From Symsagittifera roscoffensis (Eukaryota; Xenacoelomorpha; Acoela; Convolutidae): DNA of 64,000 nt. Shown here one piece after another: positions 23,251-35,173 of this stretch (its first letter is position 1; each line of letters starts with the position of its first letter). The translations under genes were made by a program, and so were the position numbers. The notes beneath the pieces were generated by a model. It saw nothing but the letters and a program-made list of their open reading frames with translations, ran no database searches and was not told the origin of the DNA. The stretch lies in the NCBI RefSeq assembly GCF_963678635.1, contig NC_087071.1:46239095-46303094 (forward strand), read 5' to 3'.

Positions 23251-23315
23251 ATTGGGAAAATGTAATACGATCGAAATATGAATGTTTAGATGAACGAGAC
23301 CCGATCGCCCAAACA

Positions 23316-24299
23316 ATGCCGGAGCCGATGGACACCAACTGGGGAATCCGATCGGATACTGAGTATGACCGGAAGAACAGACGGGGACCACTAAAATTGG
23401 CCGATGAACAAGCCGCTAATCAAGATGACAAGCCTGGGATTGCACGAGCACCAAACGACCCTGTGGAGATACTACCGGCAGTGGTAATGCAGAGGACCGG
23501 GGAGTGGAACATGAATAGGTATAGACCATTAAAATCCAAAATAGTTGATCAAACTGAACATACTATTAAAATGAGTAACGGTGCGGTGCTTAGGAAATCA
23601 GGAGTAGCGCTCAGGAAAGCCAAATTTCCGAAACAGCGGGTGCCGGGAGGACAAATAACTGCACCACCAACGCGGTGGTATCTGAAACGGAAGCTACTAA
23701 TGAGTAAAAACCAACCAGGCAGTTCGACAGGAAATCAACCAGGAAACTCAAAAGGCACCAAGAAAAACTTTCACAGCATCATGGGAAAGGGAGCAAGATT
23801 CCAAATTTTGCAATCCGCAGAAAACTCAGACTCAGAATCGGAGGACCATTTACCGTTAAGCACAACTAAACTAGTTGCGAAACAAACAAGTGGGCGAGTA
23901 AACGGTGGGGAAGATGGACAGGGAACATCTAGTGGGGGATGGGATCAAGTTCAACCAGAAGTCATCACAGTTCGTCCCAGCAATGAGGAGACGGCAAAGG
24001 AACACACGTTGGCATGTGAAACAGGAATCGAAAATGACCGGGGGAGAACAAATACTGAAGGAACCGAACCACAAGAAACGGAGCGCGAACCAGAGCATAT
24101 ACCAGTAACCGGAAGGAAGAAACGGGGTCGGAAACAACGACTTGTTTCCTATTCAAGCCAAGATTCGGCCAGTTCATTAGATGAAACAAGCTCAAGACGG
24201 TCGAGCAGGAAACGGACAGCAGTGACCAAGATGGGGGGAGTCATGATTGACAATATTAGAAAGACGGACAAAGCCGGAGCAGTTGAAGAAAAGGAGTAA
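23316..24299 (+). CDS. Element B integrase C-terminal region and tail
   Basis: Continuous frame of 327 codons. Residues near 85-110 (KMSNGAVLRKSGVALRKAKF) follow a small beta-rich block, VVMQRTGEWNMNRYRPLKSK. The rest is a long basic and acidic low-complexity tail with RKKRGRKQRL and SSRRSSRKRT, which may bind nucleic acid or act in nuclear entry (inference). In an intact element this is the end of Gag-Pol, not a separate gene. TAA at 24297-24299, about 220 bp before the 3' LTR. Confidence 0.7.
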   Translation: MPEPMDTNWGIRSDTEYDRKNRRGPLKLADEQAANQDDKPGIARAPNDPVEILPAVVMQRTGEWNMNRYRPLKSKIVDQTEHTIKMSNGAVLRKSGVALRKAKFPKQRVPGGQITAPPTRWYLKRKLLMSKNQPGSSTGNQPGNSKGTKKNFHSIMGKGARFQILQSAENSDSESEDHLPLSTTKLVAKQTSGRVNGGEDGQGTSSGGWDQVQPEVITVRPSNEETAKEHTLACETGIENDRGRTNTEGTEPQETEREPEHIPVTGRKKRGRKQRLVSYSSQDSASSLDETSSRRSSRKRTAVTKMGGVMIDNIRKTDKAGAVEEKE

Positions 24300-24510
24300 A
24301 AAGGAGATGAGTAACATGGAGTTCAAAACAAACTTATAAAATTTTGCTGAAATGGGGGAGGTCCAGGGAGAGGGCATGCTGTGTAACGGCAAAAACTCAA
24401 AAGTTTGTCTTTTAAAAGACTTGTAGCTGATTGGAAAAACTTTGTAATTAACCCTATTGTTTACTGTTAACATAGATACATTGGATATTGGATTTGAGTA
24501 TTATTTATTA

Positions 24511-24522
24511 CAAGGAGGGAAA
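24511..24522 (+). other. Element B polypurine tract
   Basis: CAAGGAGGGAAA (24511-24522) abuts the 3' LTR start at 24523, the expected plus-strand primer site. Confidence 0.7.
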
Positions 24523-24728
24523 TGTCATAGTATCTAAATTTAGTTCATGTTTCAATTCTAGTCGTGTTATCTATTTCAATTATCTGTCTGGCGCTAACCG
24601 GTATTTAACCTTCGGAGTTTGTCTGTCACCTTCGGATGACAGCTATTTTATTGTCTCCGACTAACTTTATGAACTACGTTTACTTACTAAACAGGAATTA
24701 ATTGACACCTCGAAACCGTCTTTTCACA
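24523..24728 (+). repeat. Element B 3' LTR
   Basis: 206 bp; differs from the 5' LTR at two positions that I can see (TTGTG/TCGTG and ACGGTT/ACGTTT). Ends TTCACA and is followed by CTGTG of the satellite. Confidence 0.93.
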
Positions 24729-25680
24729 CTGTGAATCAGCTTGCACTGTGAGAGTTTTGGCTAGAGTGTTACTAGATTGAAATTGAAAGCTAGTAAGCCC
24801 AAAACGAAGTAAAACGAAACTTTCACCATCAAAAACCTGAGAAAATACTAAACAAGATGTGTTTTCACTGAGATGTCAGTCGAAAAGATCATACATTTGC
24901 GAGTAATCAAAACCACCTTCAGACTCTGAACCATCTTGCTCCGGGAGAATTTTGTCCAAAACCGTTTTTTCTTAAAGATATTATCCAAAAAATGAATGGT
25001 AAGAATGACGTACTCCAGTTTTTTCGAGCTGCAAACACAAATCGACTGTACCCAAAAACAATTGAATTAATCCGCCAAAAAAACTTGAGCGAGCACAGAA
25101 CATTCTCCGTTTGTTAAACAAAAAATAGTTATTTCAAATTGAATGTTAGTAAAACCAAATTTTCAAAAATAACAAATTTTGAACTAGCGTTACCCGACAA
25201 AATAAATAAAAGAAGATGCTTTTTCACTGGGAAAACAGAAAAGGGTCCTATACAGTTTCGAGTAACCAAAGCAAACACCCTGACACTGAATCAGTTTCTC
25301 TGGGAGATTTCTGTCCATTATGGTTATCTCTCAAAGATATGATCCAACACATAAACGGTAATTTTGACATTCTACAGTTTTTTAGAACCATATTCCCAAA
25401 TGGACTGTTTTCAAGAAACATTTGAAACAATCGGTAAGAAAAGTTTTAAAACGAACGAAAAATTTTTCCTGAATGTGAAAGTGAGGAGAACATATTGATA
25501 TTGAAAGTTAATAAGCCCAAAAGGAAAGTAAAAAAGAAACTTTCACCTTCCAAAACCTGATAAAAGTAAGACAAGATGCATTTTCACTGAGAGGTCAGAC
25601 AAGACGTCTGTACAGTTGTGAGCAACCAAAAGCAAGCCTCAGACTATTATTCGGCTTGCTCCGGTAGAAGCAGAGGGTTT
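24729..25680. repeat. Diverged tandem satellite, right part
   Basis: Continuation of the array split by element B. Monomer starts lie at about 24862, 25221 and 25581 (spacing 359 and 360 bp), with the same alternation of AAGCCCAAAACGAAAGT-type and CCGACAAAATAAA-type ends. Decays into unique sequence after about 25680. Confidence 0.73.
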
Positions 25681-26603
25681 ATTTACAAGTTCATGAATAG
25701 TTTTGCTCTTTTGTTGTTAAGGGCTTTACTTTCATGCCCAATGTCAAAATACAATATGATATGCTTCGCATCTAGTAACACCATGGGATGGAAAAACGTT
25801 AATTGTATAATTGCATGACTAGCCTAGTATGATAATACAACGAATTTTATGCAATAACAAGAAAAAAAGTTCGTCTAAGAATCGAACGATCTATTTTAGC
25901 AAAAATGTATTAAACTTATAATAGCAGCAGTTTTTCCCTAAACCAGTTTATGGAGTTGTATAATCAGCATTTTTGGTCTATGGAGGTCACCTCGTGCTTA
26001 TAGTAACGTTTAGTAAGGTTATACAGAATTTCCTAAAGTTTCTTCTGTTTTTTCTTGTAAAGGCTTCCCCTCCATGGTCAATGTCAAATTAAAAGAGATA
26101 TGAATGTCATCTAGTAACATCGCGGGTTGACCAAGAAACTAGTCACTCAACATTCATATATCGAAAGTTGTAATCTTGAAAGTCTTGCGTTTGATGGAAC
26201 GAAAAGACATGAAAACAGATAATTTGTACAAAGAATAGAAAGCAAGTAGAAAACTGCTAAATTTTGGCGAAAATTTAAAAAAAATTTAAATTTTTGATTT
26301 TGAAAACTTGACTATATTCATGCTTTGACCAAGGCATACAAAATTTCTCATAATGAAAAAAAGTTACTGAGCGTTTTGAAGAAAAATTATCTTGAGAAAC
26401 GGAAAAACAAACTAACTCTCTGTATATAAGACTACCTTATGCACAACAAAAATGAATTTTGCTTGCAGATTTTTTTTGATAATGTGCATTTGAGTACAAA
26501 TTTTTAGTTTGTGAAATGGTCTTGGGGGCAATTTTGATATTACTTACACAAAACCTTACTATCGCTATCAACCAAAAGGACAGCCAAACAATTTTCATTT
26601 AAC
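25681..26603. other. No gene seen (left flank of the Polinton)
   Basis: AT-rich with no recognised coding region, RNA gene or repeat. It ends at the 6-bp GAGGCA target duplication. Confidence 0.5.
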
Positions 26604-26609
26604 GAGGCA
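26604..26609 (+). repeat. Polinton target-site duplication, left (GAGGCA)
   Basis: GAGGCA immediately precedes the left TIR. GAGGTA follows the right TIR at 42325-42330, a 5 of 6 match. Polintons make 6-bp duplications. Confidence 0.75.
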
Positions 26610-27040
26610 AGTATTAGAAGGTCCAACACCGGTAAAGCTGAAGGGGGGTGGTGGTGAGCAGTGTGCGGAAAAGAACAGGAGCAAATTTTATTTTTATTAT
26701 AATTTCCACCCGTTGCATTCGGTATTTACTACCCTTCAATTCCAGTGTAGAAATACTCACACAAAGTTTGTAAGGCAGACTTGTATTAGCATGTAACTGA
26801 TACAAATTCATGACCCATAAAATTGTATGGTGCAATTTGGGCAAAATAATACTTAGCCAACATACATTTAATTTTTTTCAGAGTCGGCTTGAAAATTGTT
26901 AGGGCAAATTACATTGCTTTCTTTGTGGTGATATTGCGCATAACAAAAAACTTGAATATATCTGAGCTAATCGTTTACTTTGCCTACAAATATCACCAAT
27001 ACATGAAAAATTTTATTATAATTTGAACAACTTGAAATGT
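26610..27040 (+). repeat. Polinton left TIR
   Basis: About 430 bp alignable with the reverse complement of 41895-42324 and with 60041-60470. Shared landmarks are GGTCCAACACCGGTAA at the outer end, ACCCGTTGCA, GTCGGCTTGAAA and GTGGTGATATTGCGCATAA. Substitutions and indels are frequent. The inner limit is fuzzy. Confidence 0.82.
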
Positions 27041-28049
27041 TTTCATATAGTTGTTGTGAAAGTTCGTTTTTGAATTTCTGTTTTGCTTAACTGAAATTTT
27101 TCTGATCCTCTTAATCTGGTAATTCAATTGGTCGAATAAAATTTCTAGATCTTTCCAGAATTCTTTCTGTGTTTTTTCGTCTCAGCTGAAAAATATTTGG
27201 AAAATTTTGAAGTCTTTTAAAAAGTAACTCTCAAAGTGAGCTGTAGTAAACTTAACTTAGCGATTGTATGGCTACTGATATCCAAAATTTTAAAGAAACA
27301 TTTTCAATTGAGAATTCGAAAGATTCAGGTTATTAGTCAGACTATCCAGAGATTTCAAAATACGACGAAAAAAACGAATACCCATCAGAATCCCTGTCCA
27401 AAGCATGTTATGCAGATTGCCAGAAAATGAGTGTTTTTTTTTCAAAAATGAGTGAAGTTCAAATCACAGGTGCAATTTCAAATCAGTTTTTGTATATATC
27501 CTATTTTTTTCCAATTTCATTTTGTGTTAGTGTGAAGAATACACAAAGATGTACGAGCCTAAAATGAAATCTAAAGAACCAATTCAGCTTTTCACTCCCA
27601 AATCTTCTCTGGTCGATTGAAGAAAATCCAGATTGTCGCAAAGAACAAAAACAAATCTCCTAGTACGCCTGTGAAAAAACTTAAAATGTCTTCGACCAGA
27701 TAATTGTTTTGAAATTACTAACAAATATTTGAATTCAAACTTCAATATCCATTTTTATGAGTAGGCCTTACTTTTAGAATTTTTGTAAAATTACCTAAGT
27801 AATTAAAAATTAGTAACTGTTTGATATAATCAATTCTCATATTAACAGATCAGCAGAAAAATCGCACTAGAGAAATAATGTTTTGCAACTAATGTCCACT
27901 GAATGATTACAATTTTAACGGTTTAGAAATTGAGCAATCATTTTGTCGACACTTCAAGGTTTTATCTAACACTACATTTAGTTTTTAGAAGTATCTCAGT
28001 GGTTCTAACTAAAAATGAAAACCATGTATAAATAGAAACTGAAAAAGAC
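27041..28049. other. Polinton sub-terminal region, no gene seen
   Basis: AT-rich sequence between the left TIR and the 3' end of polB. No protein family is recognised. Confidence 0.5.
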
Positions 28050-31000
28050 TTTCAATCGAAATATGTATTAGAATTTTTAATTTGTTTAAAAATTTTGTTC
28101 TGATTGTCGGTTAGACGAAACCCACGATTAATACCCTCGTAAGGTTTTTTCATTTGTATTACACTCTTGTATTTTTTGCCAGAGGGTCGTTAATGTTTCT
28201 GCTTGAACCTTTTCTGGCCATCTTGAGCGTATCATTGTGTTCATTGTATGCTTGGTTTTTTTTTTCTATTCAAACAAACCAGCTCTGTTCCACTCCATTC
28301 AGCTTTGAAGAAACCAAGCGTTCGAATATCAAATTTCTCATGTTTCTCACAACGAACACGTGGTAAGAAATTAAACACAACATCAGGAATATAATTTTTG
28401 TCACTACAGTTTTTCTGGTCCCAGTTGGTAAAAAGTTTCACCTGTCAAGCACTCTTTTATAGGTGATTCAGTCAACGTCAAGTACACTGAATCAGTATTC
28501 ATTTCAATTGCTCGATTCGTTAAAGGACGTAAAACTCTTCCGAGAAAATCGTATTTGAATTCTAGCATTCGCTGTTTGGCATTTTTTAATGCTACGAAAC
28601 CCACTCTTATTGGTTCGTCATGACATGTTGTTTTCTTCGACATCTTTATTTTGTAAGTGTTTCTGTCATTTTCATCATAGGAATTGAATTGAGCAGAGTT
28701 AATCTTTTTTGTTGAAGCTAATATCTTAACATCAAATTTTTTTATCGAATTTTGTTTATTTGATTAATTGTATCCCATTTTTGTATTACCAATTAGTTCC
28801 GATGTCTGGCAATAACAGTCTTATCAACGTCAGAATCTCCAAAACTGCGGTTATAGCTGACAAAGTTCATGAAATCCTTAAAAAACTTCTCGCGATTGTA
28901 TCGTATAAGCAAATGGCACTTACTGACAAAAAGACCTTGAATTAGACATCAGTTAATGTAGTCAGTTGTAAAAAGACCTTTTTGACCAAAAAAACTGGCT
29001 AGAGGACAGCGCCAACCAGTAGACATTATTCCGTAAGCCACAACCAATTTCTTCATACGACCGTCAAGATCACTGCGATTAACAAGCGTGTTTTTGAAAA
29101 ATGGTGGCAATTCCTCAAAGTAATCTTTCAGATGATCTGGAACGTGGATATCAACTAAAGATAGACCATATAACTCGTCTGTCGTTAGCAACTGAAGAAA
29201 TTGATCATTTGAAAGCGTTGAGTTTATGCTATCTAGTTCTTGGCACATCCAAAGCACATCATTTTTATACTGCTTTTCAATTCATAGCGCATCATTCCAA
29301 TTTTCACCAAAAATTGTACATTTTGGTTTCAAAAGTTTTTTTTTGATTTCGAAATTGAATGTCACAAACAATAAGGTATTTGCAGTTAAAAATACCTTGA
29401 GATTTAAGGAAACACGTGCTTTGGTTGTCATTTTGTCGAAGTTATTCCAGGGTTTTCTTGTGATTTAGGTCTGGCTGAAAATAAAACCAAAAAAAAACAT
29501 TTTCTATCATTAAATTTAAAAAAAAATGCATTTTGAACTGTTAAGTTTTGTTAGTTTGTCAATTAACAATCTCATTAGGTAGAAAGGTGTGAGCATGGTG
29601 ATAGCAATCCATAAGCTTCCAGACTATGCGACATGATTGAGAGCAGGCATCGGGAAATACTTTTCCTATCTTGGTGTGCGAATAAGAAATTTTAGATGTG
29701 ACCACACACGATGGACTGTTTATGTAATGATCTTCAGAACAATAATGAACAAATTGCCTCTCAGCTATTTGAAGAGGATGTCTACACGGCTTAAGTCTGT
29801 TACCGGAAATGGGTTTGTATACTGTAAATGGACCAGTAGGTTTAATTCCTGACGATTGCAGACAGATATAATGCATTAGCGTCATAATCAACAACAACAA
29901 TTGAATTCACTAAATTTTTCTCGTCTTCACCTATGAAAGATTTATTTACTTTCTCGTAACGACTGAAGATTAAACTGGGTCCTCCTACGATCTTTTTACG
30001 CACCAGATCTTATAAATTTTTATGTTTCTGGCCAAATCGAATAATGACTTCACAGCGATTAAACCTGTGAAGTAATTTGTTAGCAGCACCACTCAATGTC
30101 AGTTTTTCTTTTAACAGGTCAGTGTTTTCATTTTTATAGAAATTGATCAAGTTTTTAACAGCATCAGGTAGAGGTTGAACATCAAGACAGTTGTAATGTT
30201 TCAAAAAGTCACTCATGGTTTCAAAGTTTTCATTGTCTATATTTGTTTGATTAGCTCGTAGTTCTCTTCACCTGTCTTTGGTCTTTTTGGGTTTTTAGGG
30301 TCACCACCTTTCGCAACAACTTTTTTGCAAGTAAATGCAAGAGTGTTTTCATCGCGCAAAAAGGAAAAATGTCTAATAAGGAGGTAAAGTGGTTTCACAA
30401 AGTTCTCGAAAGACACCAAGTACTCATTTGGGAAAAAAATTTGTTTGCTGATACACCGTAGGCTTAGAGAAACTTTTCTATTGAGGTACCTGCTGCTAAG
30501 AACTGACTGCTGTCAATAAAACGAAGTGCCGGTTATGCTAACAACGGGAATCGAATATTCTTTTTGATTAAATTAAGGGTTGAAAGTTCGCAATGTCTAG
30601 TTAAATATTTGAAGAAAAACATTCGAACTAAATTTAAATCATAAAACCCACTATTAAATTTTACCACTGGTAACTATTCAATGGAGGATGAAATTTTTTT
30701 TTATTAGGTTGATTTAACGTTTTTTGGGCGTCGGAGAATTTTCATCCATGTGAGTTTCTTGGTAATCAACCACAATTTTAATTGCTCCACTATATCTTCA
30801 AGTTTTTTGGTCTGAAAAGCTAAGTTTTGTTCGGATAACAACAACAATGCATCAACAAAAGAATCTACAAGTAATTCAGGATCCTCGATTACAAAAAAAT
30901 GTGTAGAGTTGCTTGTCGGAAAGGAGACATTATGATGAACTGGAACAGATACTGTAATATGTTGATTTTTGAAGCGCAAACTTTTTGTAGGACTAAACAA

Positions 31001-32400
31001 ATCGTCTGAAAGTTCTTGCTGTTCGCAGTTTGGTCAAACAACAGGTTAGAGGATAGATTCGAAAATAAAAGTAACAAATGCATCACAAAATTGAAGCTCG
31101 AGCGGTATATTTATGCCAACTAATTGAAATTCATCAAAAAATGAAAAACTGGGACTGTATTTACCTCCTAGATAGACGTGTTTTGTTTGTTCAACACATG
31201 TTTTGGATTGATTTTCTAAGTTACGAGCCCTTTGTAAAAGATATTTTTTGAACAGTAGATTTAAATTATTAATCAGACAGATATGATATCCAACTGCTTG
31301 AAAACTTACGCGATTACTTTCGCTCTGACTTCGATAGATAAGATTTCCCGATAAAGACTTCTTAGCGCTTTTATCCTCTATCGCATATAGAAAAATTGAG
31401 CAATCAAAAAATGTCTCCATTTTGTCGTAAGCGTTGTATGCAAATTCTTCAAAATCATCTGCTTTCTGCTTATTCTTGAGCAATACAACTCAAACATTCG
31501 TAAGTTCGCTCAGCAAGGTTTACTCTTCTAGTGAGGTGAAAAGCAGCCAATGCTCTGAAAGCACATAGGTTGTAAAAATAAGGAACTCCTTCACTGTTTT
31601 TTTTTCCAGTGTTCATACAGCTGGACTTTGTTTGATGTATTAATGAATATCGCCCTTCTCCTCGTTTGCTCCAATAGGTGTTCCCGGGATATGGGTGGCT
31701 GTCACTGTGATATTAGTCAGACAATAAAAAGTCCTTTTAGTACTATCTTTCCAATTAGATAATTTTTCTATGATGTCTGTACTCAACACATCTCGTTGCA
31801 GGGACAGAAATTCGTTTTTCTTCCCAATAACCTTAAGTTTAGGTAAACTTGAAGTGTTTTCAGTAGAATAGTAGAATTGGTAATCATTGCTTTGAGTGTA
31901 TTTAAGGAGATAACCAAAGCAAGGTTTGATTTTCGATGCACGACTTAGTTGTTGTAAGGCTGTACCCATTTTTTTCCATTTCGACGTAACCGTATTGTTT
32001 CTAAACAAAGTTAAAATTGTTTGATGTGGCTGTTGAATAACATTGTCTCCAATTAAGTGAGATTTTGATCGAAAATTTTCCAAAAAAGACTCATCATCTC
32101 TAATTAGTGTCTCTGGAAAGTGTCGATCTAACTGTGTACGCTGGCTTCCGTGTACATCCTTTATTTGCGTTTGCATTTTCTGCATACTGGTATATCCTTT
32201 GTTACACATTGCGCATGTTAGCTGCACTTTAGGTGTTTTGTGGGCCCTCAAATTGTGAATTTTCTTTTCCTTGGAAGTTTGCTCGAAAAGGACACGTTTT
32301 GCATTTGTATTCTTCATTCGCACGTGAGATCTCGTTGGGAAGTAAATTATAATGCGTTTGAATTCCCGTTGACAAATGCTACAATTTGAAATCTTTTTTT
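28050..32400 (-). pseudogene. polB: Polinton DNA polymerase B (protein-primed type), broken
   Basis: Read on the minus strand in several frames over about 4.3 kb, normal for the family. The N-terminal region has zinc-finger-like clusters (CSICQREF near 32370; CAMCNKGY near 32200) and KPCFGYLLKYTQSNDYQFYY. The exonuclease block reads VYLGGKYSPSFSFFDEF and then AFVTFIFES (Exo I, a degraded DFE) near 31060. HYNCLD near 30190 fits Exo III. IVGGPSLIFSRYE leads to polymerase motif A, DYDANALYLSA (29858-29889). ELPPFFKN lies near 29110. Motif C is NTDSVYL (28478-28499), and the C-terminal FFKAEW region is near 28310. It would replicate the element. Frameshifts and stops (for example near 30010) inactivate it. 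Confidence 0.9.
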
Positions 32401-34258
32401 TTACGTGTTTTTATGTGACAATTCAGCTTGTAATCGGTTTGTTGAACAAACTTAAAAAAGAAGAGTTCAATTTTGAGATCGTAGATTGTGTCCACGGTTA
32501 AATTAAACACAAAATGCGTTTCGGAAAAAAGTGTTTGAAATGTAAATGTTCAAATTTTGGCAAAATTTTATGCCAAATCAAACTGAAATAAGTCCTCAAA
32601 AACAAAAACTCTGACAACAAAAAAAAGTACAAGAAGATTGTTGACTTACCCGAAGACATTCTGGAAGAAAATTTAGTTTTGCAGAAAAGTGAACTTCTCG
32701 GGAAGACTGAATTGAACGTTAAAGGGGCACCAGAATGTTTGGGTCAACTTATTAGCCATCTCAAAAAATGTTTAACCTAAAATGAAAACATTTTCCTCGG
32801 AAATACCGTACAATATATGGTGCAACCTTTCCTTTGAATTACTTCCTTTTTATTGGAAATCATGACATCATTAGTATTTATGGTAAGACTTGTTCCTTTC
32901 CACAACTGAAACTAACTCTGGTTATCATTTTCTCTTACTTTACTCTCCCGCTCAGTTGCTACTATTTTTCTCTCTAACGCATCTAGCATGAATACTGAAA
33001 CGCCATTTAGTTACGATTCCAAAGTTCTGAATGTATGGAATATTCAGACATCACTTTATCATTACATTTCACTGACGCAAAAAAGCTATCTTTCAACTCC
33101 AAATAAATATTTTCAGTTGAGATTAAGGAAAAGAAGTTACCAGTAATTTATTTGGTCCCAAATAACGATTGAACCTATAAAAGACTAAACTTGAGCGGAT
33201 TTAGTTCGGTAGAAATTTGAAGGACAACTTAAACGTTATCAGCAACCCTTTGATATATAATATAGCCAACATTGAGCGGGATTTTATCTTTCTTTGATTA
33301 TCTTGCTGATCTACAGAATTATGACCCAGAAGCAAGACTCAATATTAGACTCCAGACGTTTGAGAACAGTGCAGGCACATTTGTGTTTTTTAAGTAATCT
33401 CTGCTGCGAAACGGAACATGGTTCAAGACATGCAGGATAAACTTGAGCATGCAGGAATTCAAGGAGCTGTTTGACACATTCAGTCAACACCAGCAGCAAA
33501 GCAACAGCAGCAAGTCAAGCCACATCCAACCATGTATTATGATAATTTTGTAGATCTGTTTGACGTCAGGTTTGACGTCACGATAAGTTTGACGTTTTAT
33601 CCCCAACAAAGAAGAGAAATATTTAAAAAGTATAAAGATTGACTGACTGTGTCTGTGCTTGCTTGATCCAACATGAAAGTTTCTTTGCTTTATTCAAAAT
33701 AAAATTTCCCTTCTATTTTTGTTTTAGTTCTGAGACGCGGCGGACGAGCAGACAAAAAGTACAGAAAAACAGACATACATTATGCTAGTTGTAAAAATTT
33801 TTCTTGGAAAAATCACCAAGGAATTAGAAATCTGTACACCACTTTATATATTGAGTTTTGTTTGTACACCCCTGCACCACTTTGATTTTGGTAAACTACA
33901 AATCAGCACAAAACCAGATTGAACGACGGTGATATTCTCTATGCACAGCTGTGAAACAGTTTCCAATCAATCAACTAGAACGATGCAAATTATTATGCAA
34001 AAGGTCATGAAAATTGCAGTACCTTACAAAACTTACCTTATGCAGCTCATATACAAGATTTGGCTCAGTTTTTTTGTCCGAAGTTTGACACTTCGAAAAT
34101 AAAAACCCTAAATAAAGATTACATACTCAAATGTACACTTGCTGACCTCAGAATTTAATCACACCATTGAGCGCTGTTGAAATCTTATTTATTTTTTGAG
34201 TGGTTGCAAAATGTTAATTAAAAACTTTTTGACTATCAATTTTTAAAAAAAGCCGGCA
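32401..34258. other. Polinton inter-gene region between polB and the plus-strand genes
   Basis: About 1.86 kb separating the divergent polB and the plus-strand gene set. No protein was recognised. It holds glutamine-codon-like CAG/AGC runs near 33500 and the CRE-like cluster listed separately. Its position suits a bidirectional control region. Confidence 0.45.
33558..33595. promoter_or_regulatory. Cluster of CRE-like TGACGTCA sites
   Basis: TTTGACGTCAGG, TTTGACGTCACG and TTTGACGTTTT occur within 40 bp. The first two contain the full palindromic TGACGTCA, the classical ATF/CREB-type site; the third is a half-site. An AT-rich TATA-like run lies at about 33619-33635. The cluster sits between divergently transcribed Polinton genes, where a promoter is expected. 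Use by a host factor is inference. Confidence 0.4.
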
Positions 34259-34512
34259 ATGGATACAGTTGATTCTGCAGGAGGAACAACGAATATTGTT
34301 TTTGACTATGAAAACCAAGAGAGAAAACCTTGGATTCTGGGCGATCAAAATATTCCAAGATCGGAGGTTGTTTTTTTTTGGTTAAATGTATGCTGATAGT
34401 TTTTATTGAGTTTTTAATTTATAAGCACTGTGGGCTTGACTGTGTGGAGGACAAAACACTTTGGTTAGCACTTATAACAAGTGCAATTGGTTATATTTTG
34501 CCTAAACCATAA
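34259..34512 (+). pseudogene. Small Polinton-associated membrane protein (frameshifted)
   Basis: Starts at the ATG at 34259 (MDTVDSAGG...), continues RKPWILGDQNIPRSEVVFFW, then shifts frame within the T run near 34375. The second part reads LIVFIEFLIYKHCG, a hydrophobic membrane-spanning stretch, then LWLALITSAIGYILPKP, ending at 34512. I recognise the RSEVVF...GYxLPxP pattern as a short single-pass protein encoded next to the ATPase in animal Polintons; its function is not known to me. The end overlaps the ATPase frame. Confidence 0.55.
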
Positions 34513-35173
34513 CTATGAACAAAAAGTTTGGACGACTGATAGAATGTTCATGTGTCTGGTGGGACCAAGTGGTTCAAGCAAAACTCAGTTTTTATATGAC
34601 CTTAATGAACACAAAGCTTTTGAACCAAAGTATGAATCAATTATTTGTTTTTATCAAATCTATCAATCATTATATGATGAAATTAGATACATTGTTTCCA
34701 CCATTGAATTCATACAGGGAGTAAATTTTGATTTGGTTTGCGAGTTTGTCAAAGAAAGCATACCTAAAAAAAGCAAAACAAGAAGGGTTTCGATTTTTGA
34801 TGATTTGTCGCAGGAAGTTTTGAATTCAAATCAGTTTACAAAATTGCGATGGCTGGACGTCATGAAAAATTATATAACTTATATCAAACACAATTTGTTT
34901 CATAAAAACCCGCAGGGTAGGGAAGCTGAGTTACAGCTAACACATATGGCCTTGTTTAAGTTGCCTAGAGATGTAAATAAAATTTCGATTTTTGGCAAAC
35001 AACTAGTGCTATCAAAATTTATGACAGATTGTTATAAAGACGCTACTTCAAATGTTTTTGGTCATTCAATGGTAGATCTTTCTACGCGAACACTTGACGT
35101 TCTCCATTACAGTTCAAACTTTGATCCTGCAATTTTTTTAACCCAGTTTTCTAGCAAAACTCACTACTATTAA
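34481..35173 (+). CDS. Polinton genome-packaging ATPase (FtsK/HerA, A32-like)
   Basis: 230-codon open frame with Walker A GPSGSSKT near residues 28-35 (FMCLVGPSGSSKTQFLYDL) and Walker B RRVSIFDDLSQ near residue 105, two hydrophobics and DD. ALFKLPRDVNKISIFGKQL lies in the C-terminal half. Length suits Polinton packaging ATPases, which are thought to pump element DNA into capsids. The first ATG lies inside the preceding gene; a later start closer to Walker A is possible. This is the best preserved gene of the element and shows no internal stop. It stands just upstream of the integrase and capsid genes. Confidence 0.85.
   Translation: MQLVIFCLNHNYEQKVWTTDRMFMCLVGPSGSSKTQFLYDLNEHKAFEPKYESIICFYQIYQSLYDEIRYIVSTIEFIQGVNFDLVCEFVKESIPKKSKTRRVSIFDDLSQEVLNSNQFTKLRWLDVMKNYITYIKHNLFHKNPQGREAELQLTHMALFKLPRDVNKISIFGKQLVLSKFMTDCYKDATSNVFGHSMVDLSTRTLDVLHYSSNFDPAIFLTQFSSKTHYY

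Larger units (their letters stand above)
18551..24728 (+). mobile_element. Element B: complete Ty3/gypsy LTR retrotransposon (6.18 kb)
   Basis: Bounded by two 206-bp LTRs that differ at two sites. It is inserted in the satellite with a CTGT duplication (18547-18550 and 24729-24732; ACTGT if the terminal LTR A is counted). Contents in order: primer-binding site, Gag, protease, RT, RNase H, linker, integrase, C-terminal region, polypurine tract. Near-identical LTRs imply recent insertion, yet coding is split by about four frameshifts (near 19540, 20770, 22530 and 23240). Copy C at 61868-64000 is the same family. Confidence 0.92.
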
